From the NCBI GenBank assembly GCA_964370985.1, contig CAYJLE010000017.1, positions 1 to 55,701 of the forward strand: DNA of 55,701 nucleotides, read 5' to 3'. Below, piece by piece: positions 43,462 through 51,577 of this stretch. How positions within the stretch are numbered: the first letter of the stretch is position 1; the number at the start of each line of letters is the position of its first letter. A model generated the notes under the pieces. That model saw only the letters and a list, made by a program, of their open reading frames with translations, was not told where the DNA came from and ran no database searches. The position numbers and the translations under genes are program-made. The stretch comes from JAHDVS01 sp964370985 (lineage in GTDB: Bacteria > Actinomycetota > Thermoleophilia > Gaiellales > Gaiellaceae).

Positions 43462-45135
43462 ATGCGAATGGCCACGAAAGTCCCCTCGAACCTCGAGATC
43501 GCCCAGGCCCACACGCTCGAGCCGATCGCCGACATCGCGGCGCGCTACGGACTCGGGCCCGACGACTACGACCCGTACGGCAGGTTCAAGGCGAAGGTCG
43601 ACCTCTCGGTGCTCGACCGGCTCGCCGGCACCCCGGACGGGAAGCTCGTGTGCGTCACGGCGATCACGCCGACGAAGGCGGGCGAGGGGAAGACGACGAC
43701 GTCGGTGTCGCTGACGCAGGGCCTCGGCAAGATCGGCCGGCGACCGGTGCTCTGCATCCGCGAGCCGTCGCTCGGGCCGGTGTTCGGCATCAAGGGCGGC
43801 GCCGCGGGGGGCGGGTACGCCCAGGTCGTGCCGATGGAGGACCTGAACCTCCACTTCACCGGCGACATCCACGCGATCGGAGCCGCGAACAACCTGCTCG
43901 CGGCGGCGCTCGAGGCGCACGTGCTGCACGGCAACAAGCTCGGGATCGACCCGTTGACGATCGGCTGGCGGCGCTGCCTCGACGTCAACGACCGCGCGCT
44001 GCGCCAGATCGTGCTCGGTCTCGGCGGCCGCGCGAACGGCTACCCGCGCGAGAGCGGCTTCGACATCACCGCCGCCTCCGAGGTGATGGCGATCTGCGCG
44101 GTCGCGGCCGACCTCGCCGATCTCCGCCAGCGGCTCGGCGCGATCACCGTCGGCTACACCTACGAGGGCGAGCCGGTCGTCGCCGAGCAACTCAAGGTGG
44201 CGGGCGCGATGGCCGTGCTCCTGAAGGAGGTCCTGAAGCCGAACCTGATCCAGACGCTCGAGGGTCAGGCGTGCTTCATGCACTGCGGGCCGTTCGGCAA
44301 CATCGCGCACGGGAACTCGTCGCTGATCGCCGCCAAGGTGGGAGTCAAGCTCGGGGACATCGTGATCACCGAGGGCGGTTTCGCCTCCGATCTCGGCATG
44401 GAGAAGTTCCTCCATATCGTCTGCCGCCTCGGGAACCTGCGCCCGCACGCGGTCGTGGTCGTCACCACCGTGCGCGCGCTCAAGCACCACGCTGACGATC
44501 CGGACGGCGGGCTCGACGCGATCGAGCGGGGCTCCGCCAACCTGGCGCGCCACATCGGGATCGTCAAGGAGTTCGGACTGAAGCCGGTCGTCGCCATCAA
44601 CCGGCGCCCGGAGGACACGGACGAGGAGTGCGAGCTCACGCGCAGGCTGGCGCTCGACTACGGCGCTTACCGGGCCGAGCTGAACGAGGCGTACGAGCAG
44701 GGCGGCGACGGCGCGATCGCGCTCGCCGAGGCCGTCGTCGACGCGTGCGAACAGCCGAACGAGTTCGACTTCCTCTACGCGCTCGACGCGCCGATCGCAG
44801 AGAAGATCGAGACGATCGCGACCCGCGTGTACCGCGCGGACGGCGTCCACTTCCTTCCGGCCGCGCTCGAGAAGCTCGACCGCTACACGAGAGACGGGCT
44901 CGACACGGTACCGATCTGCATGGCGAAGACGCACCTCTCCCTGTCCCATGACCCCGGGCTCCTGAACGCCCCCACCGGCTTCACGCTGCCGGTCCGCGAC
45001 CTGCGCGCCTACACGGGCGCCGGCTGGATCGTGGCGCTGTGCGGCGACATGCAGACCATGCCGGGCTACGGCGTCAGCCCCGCCTTCCACAACGTCGACA
45101 TCGACGAAGAGGGCCGCACGGTCGGGCTGTTCTAG
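43462..45135 (+). CDS. fhs: Formate-tetrahydrofolate ligase
   Basis: A 557-residue enzyme interconverting formate + THF + ATP with 10-formyl-THF. The P-loop ITPTKAGEGKTTTSVSLTQG, REPSLGPVFGIKGGAAGGGY and the C-terminal GDMQTMPGYGVSPAFHNVDID are diagnostic. ATG with GGAGGAG upstream (a second ATG two codons on is possible). Set downstream of the THF-dependent demethylase and near formate dehydrogenase, it probably runs toward formate release during methyl-group oxidation, though it can also assimilate formate. Confidence 0.96.
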   Translation: MRMATKVPSNLEIAQAHTLEPIADIAARYGLGPDDYDPYGRFKAKVDLSVLDRLAGTPDGKLVCVTAITPTKAGEGKTTTSVSLTQGLGKIGRRPVLCIREPSLGPVFGIKGGAAGGGYAQVVPMEDLNLHFTGDIHAIGAANNLLAAALEAHVLHGNKLGIDPLTIGWRRCLDVNDRALRQIVLGLGGRANGYPRESGFDITAASEVMAICAVAADLADLRQRLGAITVGYTYEGEPVVAEQLKVAGAMAVLLKEVLKPNLIQTLEGQACFMHCGPFGNIAHGNSSLIAAKVGVKLGDIVITEGGFASDLGMEKFLHIVCRLGNLRPHAVVVVTTVRALKHHADDPDGGLDAIERGSANLARHIGIVKEFGLKPVVAINRRPEDTDEECELTRRLALDYGAYRAELNEAYEQGGDGAIALAEAVVDACEQPNEFDFLYALDAPIAEKIETIATRVYRADGVHFLPAALEKLDRYTRDGLDTVPICMAKTHLSLSHDPGLLNAPTGFTLPVRDLRAYTGAGWIVALCGDMQTMPGYGVSPAFHNVDIDEEGRTVGLF

Positions 45136-45140
45136 AGGAG

Positions 45141-45190
45141 GACGGCTGGTGCCGGACGGCTGGTGCCAGGCTCGTGCCTGGCACCAGCCT
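45141..45190. repeat. REP-like palindromes downstream of fhs / beside transposase
   Basis: GACGGCTGGTGCC occurs twice in tandem (45141 and 45155), and GCTGGTGCCAGGC (45159-45171) is perfectly inverted as GCCTGGCACCAGC (45176-45188) with a 4-nt loop. This 13-bp hairpin could also end fhs transcription. The core GTGCC/GGCAC recurs on the far side of the transposase gene. Confidence 0.6.
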
Positions 45191-45210
45191 GGCACCACGC
45201 TGCCGGGACG

Positions 45211-45771
45211 TCAGTGGGGTGGTGGCGCTCCGATCCCTTCGAGCACGAACGCCCGGTAGCGCCCGCCCGGGTCTGCGGGCCCGAAGTGGCCGAGGATCCA
45301 GCCGATCTCGAGGAAATCCGGCCGATCGGCGCGGCCCTCCGTCGCGACGTAGCTCGACCAGGGCCAGTCCCAGGGCCATTGGCAGAGACCGGCGCGGACC
45401 GGGTTCAGAACGACGTATCGCGCCGCCTCGAGAAGGTGGCTCTCCGAGGCGATCAACGTGGAGTGAAATCGCGCACCGAAGAGAGCTCCGCCTCGGCCGT
45501 GTCTGCTGTTGTACCGACGCGAATGCCCGCCGTTGAGCACGCACATCCCGGCTCCGAGGTTCGCCTCGGGGGTCTGGACGAGGAGATGGTAGTGGCTGCC
45601 CATCAGGCAGTAGGCATGGCAGACCCAGCCGTAGCGCTGGACGATGTGCCGGAGCAAGCCCAGGAAGGTCACGCGGTCGGCCGCGTGCACGAAGATCGAG
45701 CACCCCCCGGTACCGCGCGCCGTGACGTGGTGGAACCCACCGGGGCTCTCGACACGCGGTGGCCGCGCCAT
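45211..45771 (-). CDS. REP-associated tyrosine transposase (Y1, IS200-like)
   Basis: A 186-residue HUH single-strand transposase: PGGFHHVTARGTGGCSIF, the HUH motif MGSHYHLLVQTPEANLG, the catalytic-Tyr helix GGHSRRYNSRHGRGGALFGA and the C-terminal LLEAARYVVLNPVRAGL. The protein looks complete. Such RAYT proteins process REP palindromes and are often domesticated single copies. The gene lies between two sets of GTGCC-containing palindromes, as expected. Confidence 0.9.
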   Translation of the reverse strand: MARPPRVESPGGFHHVTARGTGGCSIFVHAADRVTFLGLLRHIVQRYGWVCHAYCLMGSHYHLLVQTPEANLGAGMCVLNGGHSRRYNSRHGRGGALFGARFHSTLIASESHLLEAARYVVLNPVRAGLCQWPWDWPWSSYVATEGRADRPDFLEIGWILGHFGPADPGGRYRAFVLEGIGAPPPH

Positions 45772-45855
45772 GCAGCCAAGCTAGCGGTGCGTGTGTCACC
45801 GGAGTGCCGCTGCCCGCCGACAATCCGCGACGATCTTGTGTCGAATGCCTGGCAC

Positions 45856-45877
45856 GTGCCTGGCACGTGCCAGGCAC
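45856..45877. repeat. 22-bp perfect palindrome upstream of the transposase
   Basis: GTGCCTGGCAC followed directly by GTGCCAGGCAC, with another TGCCTGGCAC copy just before. It shares the REP core with 45159-45188 and so brackets the transposase gene. Confidence 0.6.
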
Positions 45878-45908
45878 GTCGCGCTGTGCTACGGAATCCG
45901 CGTTTGCG

Positions 45909-46002
45909 GGCCCCCCCCCCCCCCCCGGGCCCCACCCCCCAAAGGCCCCNNNNNNNNNNCGGGGGGGCCCCCCCGCGGCGCCCGGGCCCCCCCCCACCGC
46001 GA
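45909..46002. other. Assembly gap with corrupted flanks
   Basis: Ten N bases (45950-45959) lie between long C and G homopolymer runs unlike any neighbouring sequence. This is a scaffold join with unreliable bases, not biology. Synteny across it should not be trusted blindly. Confidence 0.9.
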
Positions 46003-46047
46003 CGAGGCGCGGCGCGGCCCCGGCTGGGCCGCTCCTCCAGTCCCGGT

Positions 46048-46260
46048 TCAGTGAGATAACGCGGCCGAAGCGGTCGCGGACGCGCCGTTCACGGCAGCAC
46101 GGAGCTGATCCTGCCAGTCGGCGGAGTGACGCTCCTTGCAGGGCGGGCACGCCTGGAGCTTTCCGTACGGGCCCGCATCGAGATGGCCCCAGTGGCCGCG
46201 GGAGAGCAAGCCGTCAGCCTGCTTGCGACCGCAGAGGCGACACGTCAGGTACAGCGCCAT
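46048..46260 (-). CDS. Small zinc-ribbon protein
   Basis: 70 residues. Two CxxC pairs (LTCRLCGRKQADGLL ... LQACPPCKERHSADW) form a zinc ribbon; a helical Ala-rich tail follows. GAAGGAGGAA lies 9-18 nt upstream of ATG, so translation is likely. It is the last of four minus-strand genes starting with amt. No defined family or function is recognised. Confidence 0.6.
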   Translation of the reverse strand: MALYLTCRLCGRKQADGLLSRGHWGHLDAGPYGKLQACPPCKERHSADWQDQLRAAVNGASATASAALSH

Positions 46261-46302
46261 TCGTTCGGTGTTCCTCCTTCAGCTCGCTTCCGTCCTACGT
46301 AT

Positions 46303-46461
46303 CTACCAGGGCCCGATGAAGGACCCGCTCGGGTGAACGAGGAGAATGATGATCGTGGCCACGATGCAGGCGACCGAGAAGAGAAGCAGCGCGGGCGTGA
46401 TCCACTTGAGGTGCGTCTGCATCGGCGGGAACTCGATCTGCTTGTCGCGAGGGAACGCCAT
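46303..46461 (-). CDS. 52-residue membrane protein in the amt operon
   Basis: Begins MAFPRDKQIEFPPMQTHLKW, then one transmembrane helix (ITPALLLFSVACIVATIIILLV) and a short tail HPSGSFIGPW. A strong AGGAGG lies 6 nt upstream of ATG, and it is 10 nt after the 81-residue gene. No family is recognised. Co-transcription with amt suggests an accessory subunit of the transporter, which is inference. Confidence 0.6.
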   Translation of the reverse strand: MAFPRDKQIEFPPMQTHLKWITPALLLFSVACIVATIIILLVHPSGSFIGPW

Positions 46462-46471
46462 CGGTTTCCTC

Positions 46472-46717
46472 CTAGTCTCCGGAGCTTGCGGCCCGAAGGT
46501 GCTCGGCCTGGTGGGTGAGCTTGCGGTGCTCGGTGATGACCCATCCGATCAGGGCGGCCACCATGAGCAGGATTCCGAGCGCTGTCAGGACGAACGTCCC
46601 CGTGAGGTCGCCGCCCTCCGAGCCTGTGATCGGCCCGAACGTCCAGAACGTCGTGATCGCCGGATCGAGGGTGCCGTCCTCGAGGTACCACGCGTCGTAC
46701 GGGAAGCTGTCGATCAT
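46472..46717 (-). CDS. 81-residue membrane protein in the amt operon
   Basis: An N-terminal soluble stretch rich in aromatic residues (MIDSFPYDAWYLEDGTLDPA) is followed by one helix (GTFVLTALGILLMVAALIGW) and a cytoplasmic charged tail (VITEHRKLTHQAEHLRAA). GGAAGGGGG precedes the ATG. It starts 15 nt after the amt stop. Function unknown; transport accessory or assembly factor is possible. Confidence 0.6.
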   Translation of the reverse strand: MIDSFPYDAWYLEDGTLDPAITTFWTFGPITGSEGGDLTGTFVLTALGILLMVAALIGWVITEHRKLTHQAEHLRAASSGD

Positions 46718-46732
46718 CGCGCCACCCCCTTC

Positions 46733-48214
46733 CTAGTCGCCGCCGACTTTGACGCCCGGACGGCCGCCGTTCAACTGGTTGTATGCGTCGAGCAGGATCG
46801 GGGCGGCCTCGACCTCCTCCCCGTCCGGCAGCACGATCGTCTCGGGCAGCCGCTCGAACTCGGGGTAGAAGTCCTGCTGGAACTCCGCCATGTCGAGACC
46901 CTCGAGCTCCACCTCGGGCGGGACTCGCAGCAGGTTTGCCTTCTTCAGCAGCCAGCTCGCGATGTAGCCGGGCAGGAACGCGAGCGGGAAGAAGGCCAGC
47001 ATGCCGATCAGCTGGCCGCCAAACGACGATTCGACGCTGTTCAGCCCGGTCGGGAACCCGCCGCCGAAGATACCGACGAGCAGGACCCCGTAGAAGCCGC
47101 ACACGCCGTGCACGGCCACCGCCCCGACGGCATCGTCGATGCGCAGCTTCCTCTCGATGTAGTTCCCCGCCCAGACGGCGACGAGAGCGCCCGTGAAGGC
47201 GAGGATGTAGGCAAGCGACGGGTGGTAGATGTCGGCGCCGGCCGAGACCGAGATCACGCCCGCGAGGCCGCCCGAAAGCGTCCAGAACGGGTCGCCCTTG
47301 CTCGCGAACCAGCCCCCGGTGAATCCACCCGCGAAGCCGATCGTGATCACCATCCCGATCGTGCCGAGCGTCGACGGGGAGAGGTAGATGTTGAGCCAGC
47401 CGGGGCTCGTGGTCGAGAGGATCACGAGACAGGCCGCGTAGAAGCCGTAGAACCCCGTGAAGATCAGCATCAGACCGGACAGGGTCATGTGCGTGTTGTG
47501 CGGACGGAAGGCCCTGGCTCTGCCCTCCCGGTCGTACTTCCCGATCCGCGGCCCCAGGTTCAGGAGCACCCCGAGCGCGAACGCACCTGCCACTCCGTGC
47601 ACGACGAGCGAGGCGATCGAGTCGTGGAAACCGTAGTTCGTGACCAGCCAGCCGCCGGCGCTCCAACCCCAGGCGGCGTCCATGATCCAGACGGCCGACC
47701 CCAGCAGCACGGTCAGGATCAGGTAGGCGGACACGCGGATCCGCTCGATCACCGCCCCGGACATGATCGAGCCCGTCGTCCAGGAGAAGAGCAGGAACGC
47801 GAGGAAGAAGACGAGCGAGATGTGGTCGGTCAGGTTCGGGCCCATCTGATCGGCCCACGGGGACGTCGTGCCGCAGAAGCCGGGAAACTCCGGATCCGGG
47901 CCGGCGTGTCCCTGGGCCGGACCACCGTGCTCGAAGCAGCCGTAGATGTACCAGCCAAAGTAGTAGAAGCTCGGCGTCACGACGGCGATCGTGAGGATGT
48001 TCTTGGTCGCCGTGGACATGATGTTCTTGCGCCGCGAGACCCCGGCCTCGTACATCATGAAGCCGACGTGGATCAGCCACATGACGACGACGGTCCAGAA
48101 GTAGAACGTCTCGGCGAGGATGGCGGAGTCGAGGCTGATCTTGTCCGAGAGTTCGGTGATCTGCTCCTCCACCGTCTGGGCGAGCGCGGATAGAACCGAC
48201 GCGAGCACGTCCAC
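46733..48214 (-). CDS. amt: Divergent Amt/Mep/Rh-family transporter
   Basis: A 493-residue, about 11-helix channel. The twin-His pore is visible: SLVVHGVAGAFALGVLL and AVAVHGVCGFYGVLLVGIF; the GAVIERIRVSAYLIL segment matches the Phe-gate/ER motif. The FAGG-TVVH pattern of classical AmtB is replaced by SIASLVVH. It carries an unusual ~35-residue loop after helix 2 (CFEHGGPAQGHAGPDPEF) and an 80-residue acidic C-terminus. No glnK lies beside it. Substrate is ammonium or possibly methylammonium; the nearby amine-catabolism genes make the latter interesting. Confidence 0.85.
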   Translation of the reverse strand: MDVLASVLSALAQTVEEQITELSDKISLDSAILAETFYFWTVVVMWLIHVGFMMYEAGVSRRKNIMSTATKNILTIAVVTPSFYYFGWYIYGCFEHGGPAQGHAGPDPEFPGFCGTTSPWADQMGPNLTDHISLVFFLAFLLFSWTTGSIMSGAVIERIRVSAYLILTVLLGSAVWIMDAAWGWSAGGWLVTNYGFHDSIASLVVHGVAGAFALGVLLNLGPRIGKYDREGRARAFRPHNTHMTLSGLMLIFTGFYGFYAACLVILSTTSPGWLNIYLSPSTLGTIGMVITIGFAGGFTGGWFASKGDPFWTLSGGLAGVISVSAGADIYHPSLAYILAFTGALVAVWAGNYIERKLRIDDAVGAVAVHGVCGFYGVLLVGIFGGGFPTGLNSVESSFGGQLIGMLAFFPLAFLPGYIASWLLKKANLLRVPPEVELEGLDMAEFQQDFYPEFERLPETIVLPDGEEVEAAPILLDAYNQLNGGRPGVKVGGD

Positions 48215-48383
48215 GAGCGCGACCTCCCCCTAGTTATCCATCGGCATACAGCGCCGCTAACACCGTCGGGGCAAGGCTACGACCCCGGTCGGACGGCTCC
48301 AAGGTTCGAGAGCAACATCGTTTCGGCGCTCGAAGTGGTCGAAACCTCCATAGTTGCAGGAGGCGGGCGACCGCCCGCACGGC
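48215..48383. other. Intergenic region upstream of amt
   Basis: 169 bp between two minus-strand genes. It should hold the amt promoter; a short GGGCG/CGCCC hairpin near 48365-48376 could end transcription of the upstream gene pair. Nothing else is recognised. Confidence 0.3.
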
Positions 48384-48728
48384 TCAGTCAGCGGGCAGGC
48401 GCACCTCGGCGATCTCGCCCGAGCGCGCATCGATCACGACCACGGTGACGTTCTCGAGCCGCCCGTCCGGCTGCTGCACGGAAAGCGAAACTGCCCAAAA
48501 TGAATCTGATTGTAAGCCGCGCTTCATCAGCCGAACCTGGACGAGGTTCGGCTCGAACTCGACGACGTCCTTCGCGATCGCGATCGCGTCCTCCCGACTC
48601 AGGTCGGCGTCGACCTTCCCGCAACTGCGGGCGACGAGGACCGCAGCCAGGAGGGCGACCACGAGGATCAGCGCCTTCCCGAGCGGGCGGTCTCTAAGCC
48701 CGCGCCCGGTTTCTCCGACGGAAGGCAC
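48384..48728 (-). CDS. Membrane-anchored PepSY-like protein
   Basis: 114 residues: a short basic N-terminus, one transmembrane helix (GKALILVVALLAAVLVARSC) and an extracytoplasmic ~75-residue domain (LSREDAIAIAKDVVEFEPNL ... VTVVVIDARSGEIAEVRLP). The alternating pattern and VVxIDARSGEI ending resemble PepSY domains, which are often inhibitors or sensors at the cell surface. It overlaps the next upstream gene by 35 bp. Confidence 0.6.
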   Translation of the reverse strand: MPSVGETGRGLRDRPLGKALILVVALLAAVLVARSCGKVDADLSREDAIAIAKDVVEFEPNLVQVRLMKRGLQSDSFWAVSLSVQQPDGRLENVTVVVIDARSGEIAEVRLPAD

Positions 48729-48918
48729 CGTAGATCCTCAGGGCGAGATAGCCCGGGAAGTGGATGAGGAAGACGACGGAGAGCCACCAGAACCACCATT
48801 TCCAGTGGGGCCGAAGCTCGCGCAACTCGATCACGCCGAGGTACAGGGACACCGCGAGCGTGAGCAGCATGATCGGCAGAGCGCCGGGCGCGTCGCGGAA
48901 GACGAGGACGAACAGCAT
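48694..48918 (-). CDS. Small two- to three-helix membrane protein
   Basis: 74 residues: MLFVLVFRDAPGALPIMLLT begins the first helix, and a Trp-rich second half (HWKWWFWWLSVVFLIHFPGY) precedes a basic tail. No family is recognised. It overlaps the PepSY-like gene and is divergent from the antiporter gene. ATG at 48918 is the likely start, without a clear Shine-Dalgarno sequence. Confidence 0.5.
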   Translation of the reverse strand: MLFVLVFRDAPGALPIMLLTLAVSLYLGVIELRELRPHWKWWFWWLSVVFLIHFPGYLALRIYGAFRRRNRARA

Positions 48919-48991
48919 GGTGTGGGCATGGTGAGCGAAACGGGCGCGGGTTGCAAGGCGCGTCTGCGCCTGGCCCGTCAGAATCCCTGCC

Positions 48992-50242
48992 GTGACCACG
49001 AGAGAGGTGATCCTCGCGCTCGCGCTCGTGCTCGGGGCAGGCCTCGTTGCCGAGATCGTCGCCGACCTGACGCGCCTCCCCCGGATGATCTTCCTGCTGC
49101 TCGCGGGCACGCTGCTCGGACCATCGGTTGCGGGGCTCGTCGACATCCCGCTCGACTCGGTGGCAGCCGAGCTGACGATGACGCTGGGCGTCTCGGTGAT
49201 CCTGTTCCATGGCAGCCTCGACCTGTCTCTCGACGTGCTGCGCCGGGTGGCGCTCGGCCTCGGGCTGCTCGTCGTCCCCGGCGTGCTCTTGACGGCCGCG
49301 ATCTGCGGCGCCGTCGCGACGGCGGTCTTCGACGTCCCCCTGGAAATCGGGATTCTGATCGGCGCGGTGCTGGCCCCGACCGACCCCGCGATCCTGATCC
49401 CACTGTTCGAGCGGCTCGGGGTGCGCGCCAAGCTATCGCAGACAATCGTCGCAGAGTCGGGCTTCAACGACCCGATCGGCGCCGTGCTCGCGGTGACCCT
49501 GGCCGGCATCGTCCTCCACGGCTGGAACGGACTGGCCGAGCCGATCGGCGAGCTCGCCGCGGAGATTGCGATCTCGACGGCGCTCGGCGTCTCCTTCGGA
49601 GTCGTCCTCTCGCTCGTGCTCTCGAGCCGCCGCTCGGGCATCTGGCGAGAGTCCGCCGCGCTTACGACGCTGGCGCTCATCGCCACCGACTACTTCGTCG
49701 AGGACACGGCGGGTGGGAGCGGCTACCTGGGCGTCTTCCTAGCGGGCGTGATCATCGCCAACATGGACAAGCTGCGACTCGGGATGCACGGACGCCACGA
49801 GGCCGAGATGCGGATCGTGATCGAGCGGGTGGCCGAGGTGATGGTGATCCTGATCTTCGTCATCCTCGGCGCAGCCCTGCCGTGGAGCGAGATGGCGGAC
49901 CAGTGGGCGCCGGCGCTCGCCGTGCTCGCCGCGCTCCTGCTCGTGGCCCGCCCGCTCGCCGTCCTCTTGTGCCTGCTACCGGATCGCCGCGCCGCCTGGA
50001 CCCGCCAGGAGCTGGCGTTCATGTGCTGGACACGCGAAACCGGGGTGGTTCCTGCCGCGCTGGCCGGGTTGATGGTGACGCTGGGCGTGCCACACGCGGA
50101 GCTGATCACGGTCACGGTTGCGCTCGCGATCATCGTCACCCTGCTCGTTCAGTCCACGACGAAGCGCGCGCTTGCTCGCCGGCTCGGCCTGATCGAGCCG
50201 CCGCTCCTGATCGAGCACCATCCGGGCGAGCCGCCCGGCTGA
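48992..50242 (+). CDS. CPA1-type cation:proton antiporter
   Basis: 416 residues, about 12 helices. Family segments are LPRMIFLLLAGTLLGPSVAG, the helix-5 ion site ILIGAVLAPTDPAILIPLFE (conserved TDP) and VAESGFNDPIGAVLAVTLAG (conserved ND, here in ES-x2-ND). It exchanges Na+ or K+ for protons. No C-terminal TrkA-C or cNMP domain is attached. GTG start. Confidence 0.88.
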   Translation: MTTREVILALALVLGAGLVAEIVADLTRLPRMIFLLLAGTLLGPSVAGLVDIPLDSVAAELTMTLGVSVILFHGSLDLSLDVLRRVALGLGLLVVPGVLLTAAICGAVATAVFDVPLEIGILIGAVLAPTDPAILIPLFERLGVRAKLSQTIVAESGFNDPIGAVLAVTLAGIVLHGWNGLAEPIGELAAEIAISTALGVSFGVVLSLVLSSRRSGIWRESAALTTLALIATDYFVEDTAGGSGYLGVFLAGVIIANMDKLRLGMHGRHEAEMRIVIERVAEVMVILIFVILGAALPWSEMADQWAPALAVLAALLLVARPLAVLLCLLPDRRAAWTRQELAFMCWTRETGVVPAALAGLMVTLGVPHAELITVTVALAIIVTLLVQSTTKRALARRLGLIEPPLLIEHHPGEPPG

Positions 50243-50255
50243 GCCTGGATGAGGC

Positions 50256-51572
50256 CTACGACCAGGGGTAGGGCGAGCTCGAGACCGGGTGGAGATCGCC
50301 GGTCTCGAACCGCGCGAACCGGAACGGATGGAGCAGGCTCGAGTGGTCGCCGCAGACGACCTTCGCGACCTCGCGGCCGACCCCGATCATCTTGTAGCCG
50401 TGGTTCGAGTCGAAGATCCCGTAGGCGTTCGGCTTGACGTAGTCGAACACGGGGAAGTTGTCCGCGGTGAAGGCGCCGACGCCACCGGAGCGGGCGACCT
50501 TGTAGAGCGGACGGCAGCCCTCGAAGCGGCTCATCGCGTGGGAGAGGGCGGCGCACCACATGTCCGGGAAGTCGGGATCGACGTCCGTCGTCTGCGGGTA
50601 GGGGTCGAGCTCGAGCTCGGTGCCGACCTCGAGCGGCGACGCGCCGCCCTGCACGCCGTGCTTGTCCTGCTTGAAGTAGATACCCCAGAGCTCGTCGGTG
50701 ACGAGCTTCCCGTCGTCCGTCACGAGCGGCGCGTCCGAGTCGAGGTGGATGACCGGAGGCATCGAGCCGTCGGGAAGCGAGAACAGCGTGGGCTCGACCC
50801 TGATCTCGCCTTCCTGGAGGTTCCAGTACGTCCACATCGGCCGCCCCTCGATCACCTCGCCGGAGGGCGTGTGGACGTCGATCGCCATCGGCAGCTCGAG
50901 CATCGCCCAGAGTTGCTTGGCCCAGGGGCCGGGTGCGATCACGACCTGCTCGCCGACCGCGATCGTGCCCTGGTTCGTGATCGCGGCGGCGATCGTGCCG
51001 TCGCCGGCGAGCTCGAACGCCTTGACCTCGACGCCGGAGTGGATGCGTACCCAGCTCTGCTCGCACTTCGCCGCGAGGCCCATGATCGAGTCGACGTTGT
51101 AGGCGAAGCCCCCCTGGTGCTCGTGCAGGCACACGGTCACGCCCCGCGCTCGCCAGTCCGGGAACATCTCCTTCATGTGCGCGGCCACGGCCCGCTCACC
51201 GACGATCAGCTCGGAGCGGTAGCCGATCCGCTCCTGACGCTCGAACGTCGCGGCCAGGTCGGACTCCTGGCAGGCGGCGCCGAGAGCGACGTAGCCGACG
51301 CCGTGGTAGCGGTAGGCGGCGGGGTCGGACTCCCAGACCTCGACGCAGGCCTGCATCAGCTCGGACATGGCCGGCTGGAAGTAGTTGTTGCGCACGACGC
51401 CGCAGGCGATGCCCGACGCGCCGGCCCCCGGGCTGTGCTTGTCCACCACGACGATGTCGGAGCCGGCGCCGAGCCCGCGGGCCTCCAGCTCCTTCGCCAG
51501 GTGGTAGGCCGTCGAGAGGCCGTGGATGCCGGCGCCGATCACGAGATACGGGGTGGATGCGGGAAGCGTCAT
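50256..51572 (-). CDS. FAD-dependent amine dehydrogenase (DAO family, SoxB-like)
   Basis: A 438-residue paralogue of the sox-like beta subunit: YLVIGAGIHGLSTAYHLAKE, DIVVVDKHSPGAGASGIACG and a C-terminal FDSNHGYKMIGVGREVAKVV. It probably oxidises a methylated glycine or a related N-methyl amine. AGGAGG lies 9-14 nt upstream of ATG 51572, within the palindrome 51578-51596, so operator and ribosome site coincide. It is divergent from the IclR gene; the GcvT-like protein at 52420 could take the methyl group. Confidence 0.88.
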   Translation of the reverse strand: MTLPASTPYLVIGAGIHGLSTAYHLAKELEARGLGAGSDIVVVDKHSPGAGASGIACGVVRNNYFQPAMSELMQACVEVWESDPAAYRYHGVGYVALGAACQESDLAATFERQERIGYRSELIVGERAVAAHMKEMFPDWRARGVTVCLHEHQGGFAYNVDSIMGLAAKCEQSWVRIHSGVEVKAFELAGDGTIAAAITNQGTIAVGEQVVIAPGPWAKQLWAMLELPMAIDVHTPSGEVIEGRPMWTYWNLQEGEIRVEPTLFSLPDGSMPPVIHLDSDAPLVTDDGKLVTDELWGIYFKQDKHGVQGGASPLEVGTELELDPYPQTTDVDPDFPDMWCAALSHAMSRFEGCRPLYKVARSGGVGAFTADNFPVFDYVKPNAYGIFDSNHGYKMIGVGREVAKVVCGDHSSLLHPFRFARFETGDLHPVSSSPYPWS

Positions 51573-51577
51573 CTGCG

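Noticed and set aside
42082..45198. 1038-codon minus-strand open frame
   Set aside because: Antisense to soxB and fhs; composition is typical of shadow frames.
45909..46002. Poly-C/poly-G stretch as a possible repeat or G-quadruplex region
   Set aside because: It flanks Ns and resembles the corrupted right end of the window; assembly artefact is the simpler explanation.
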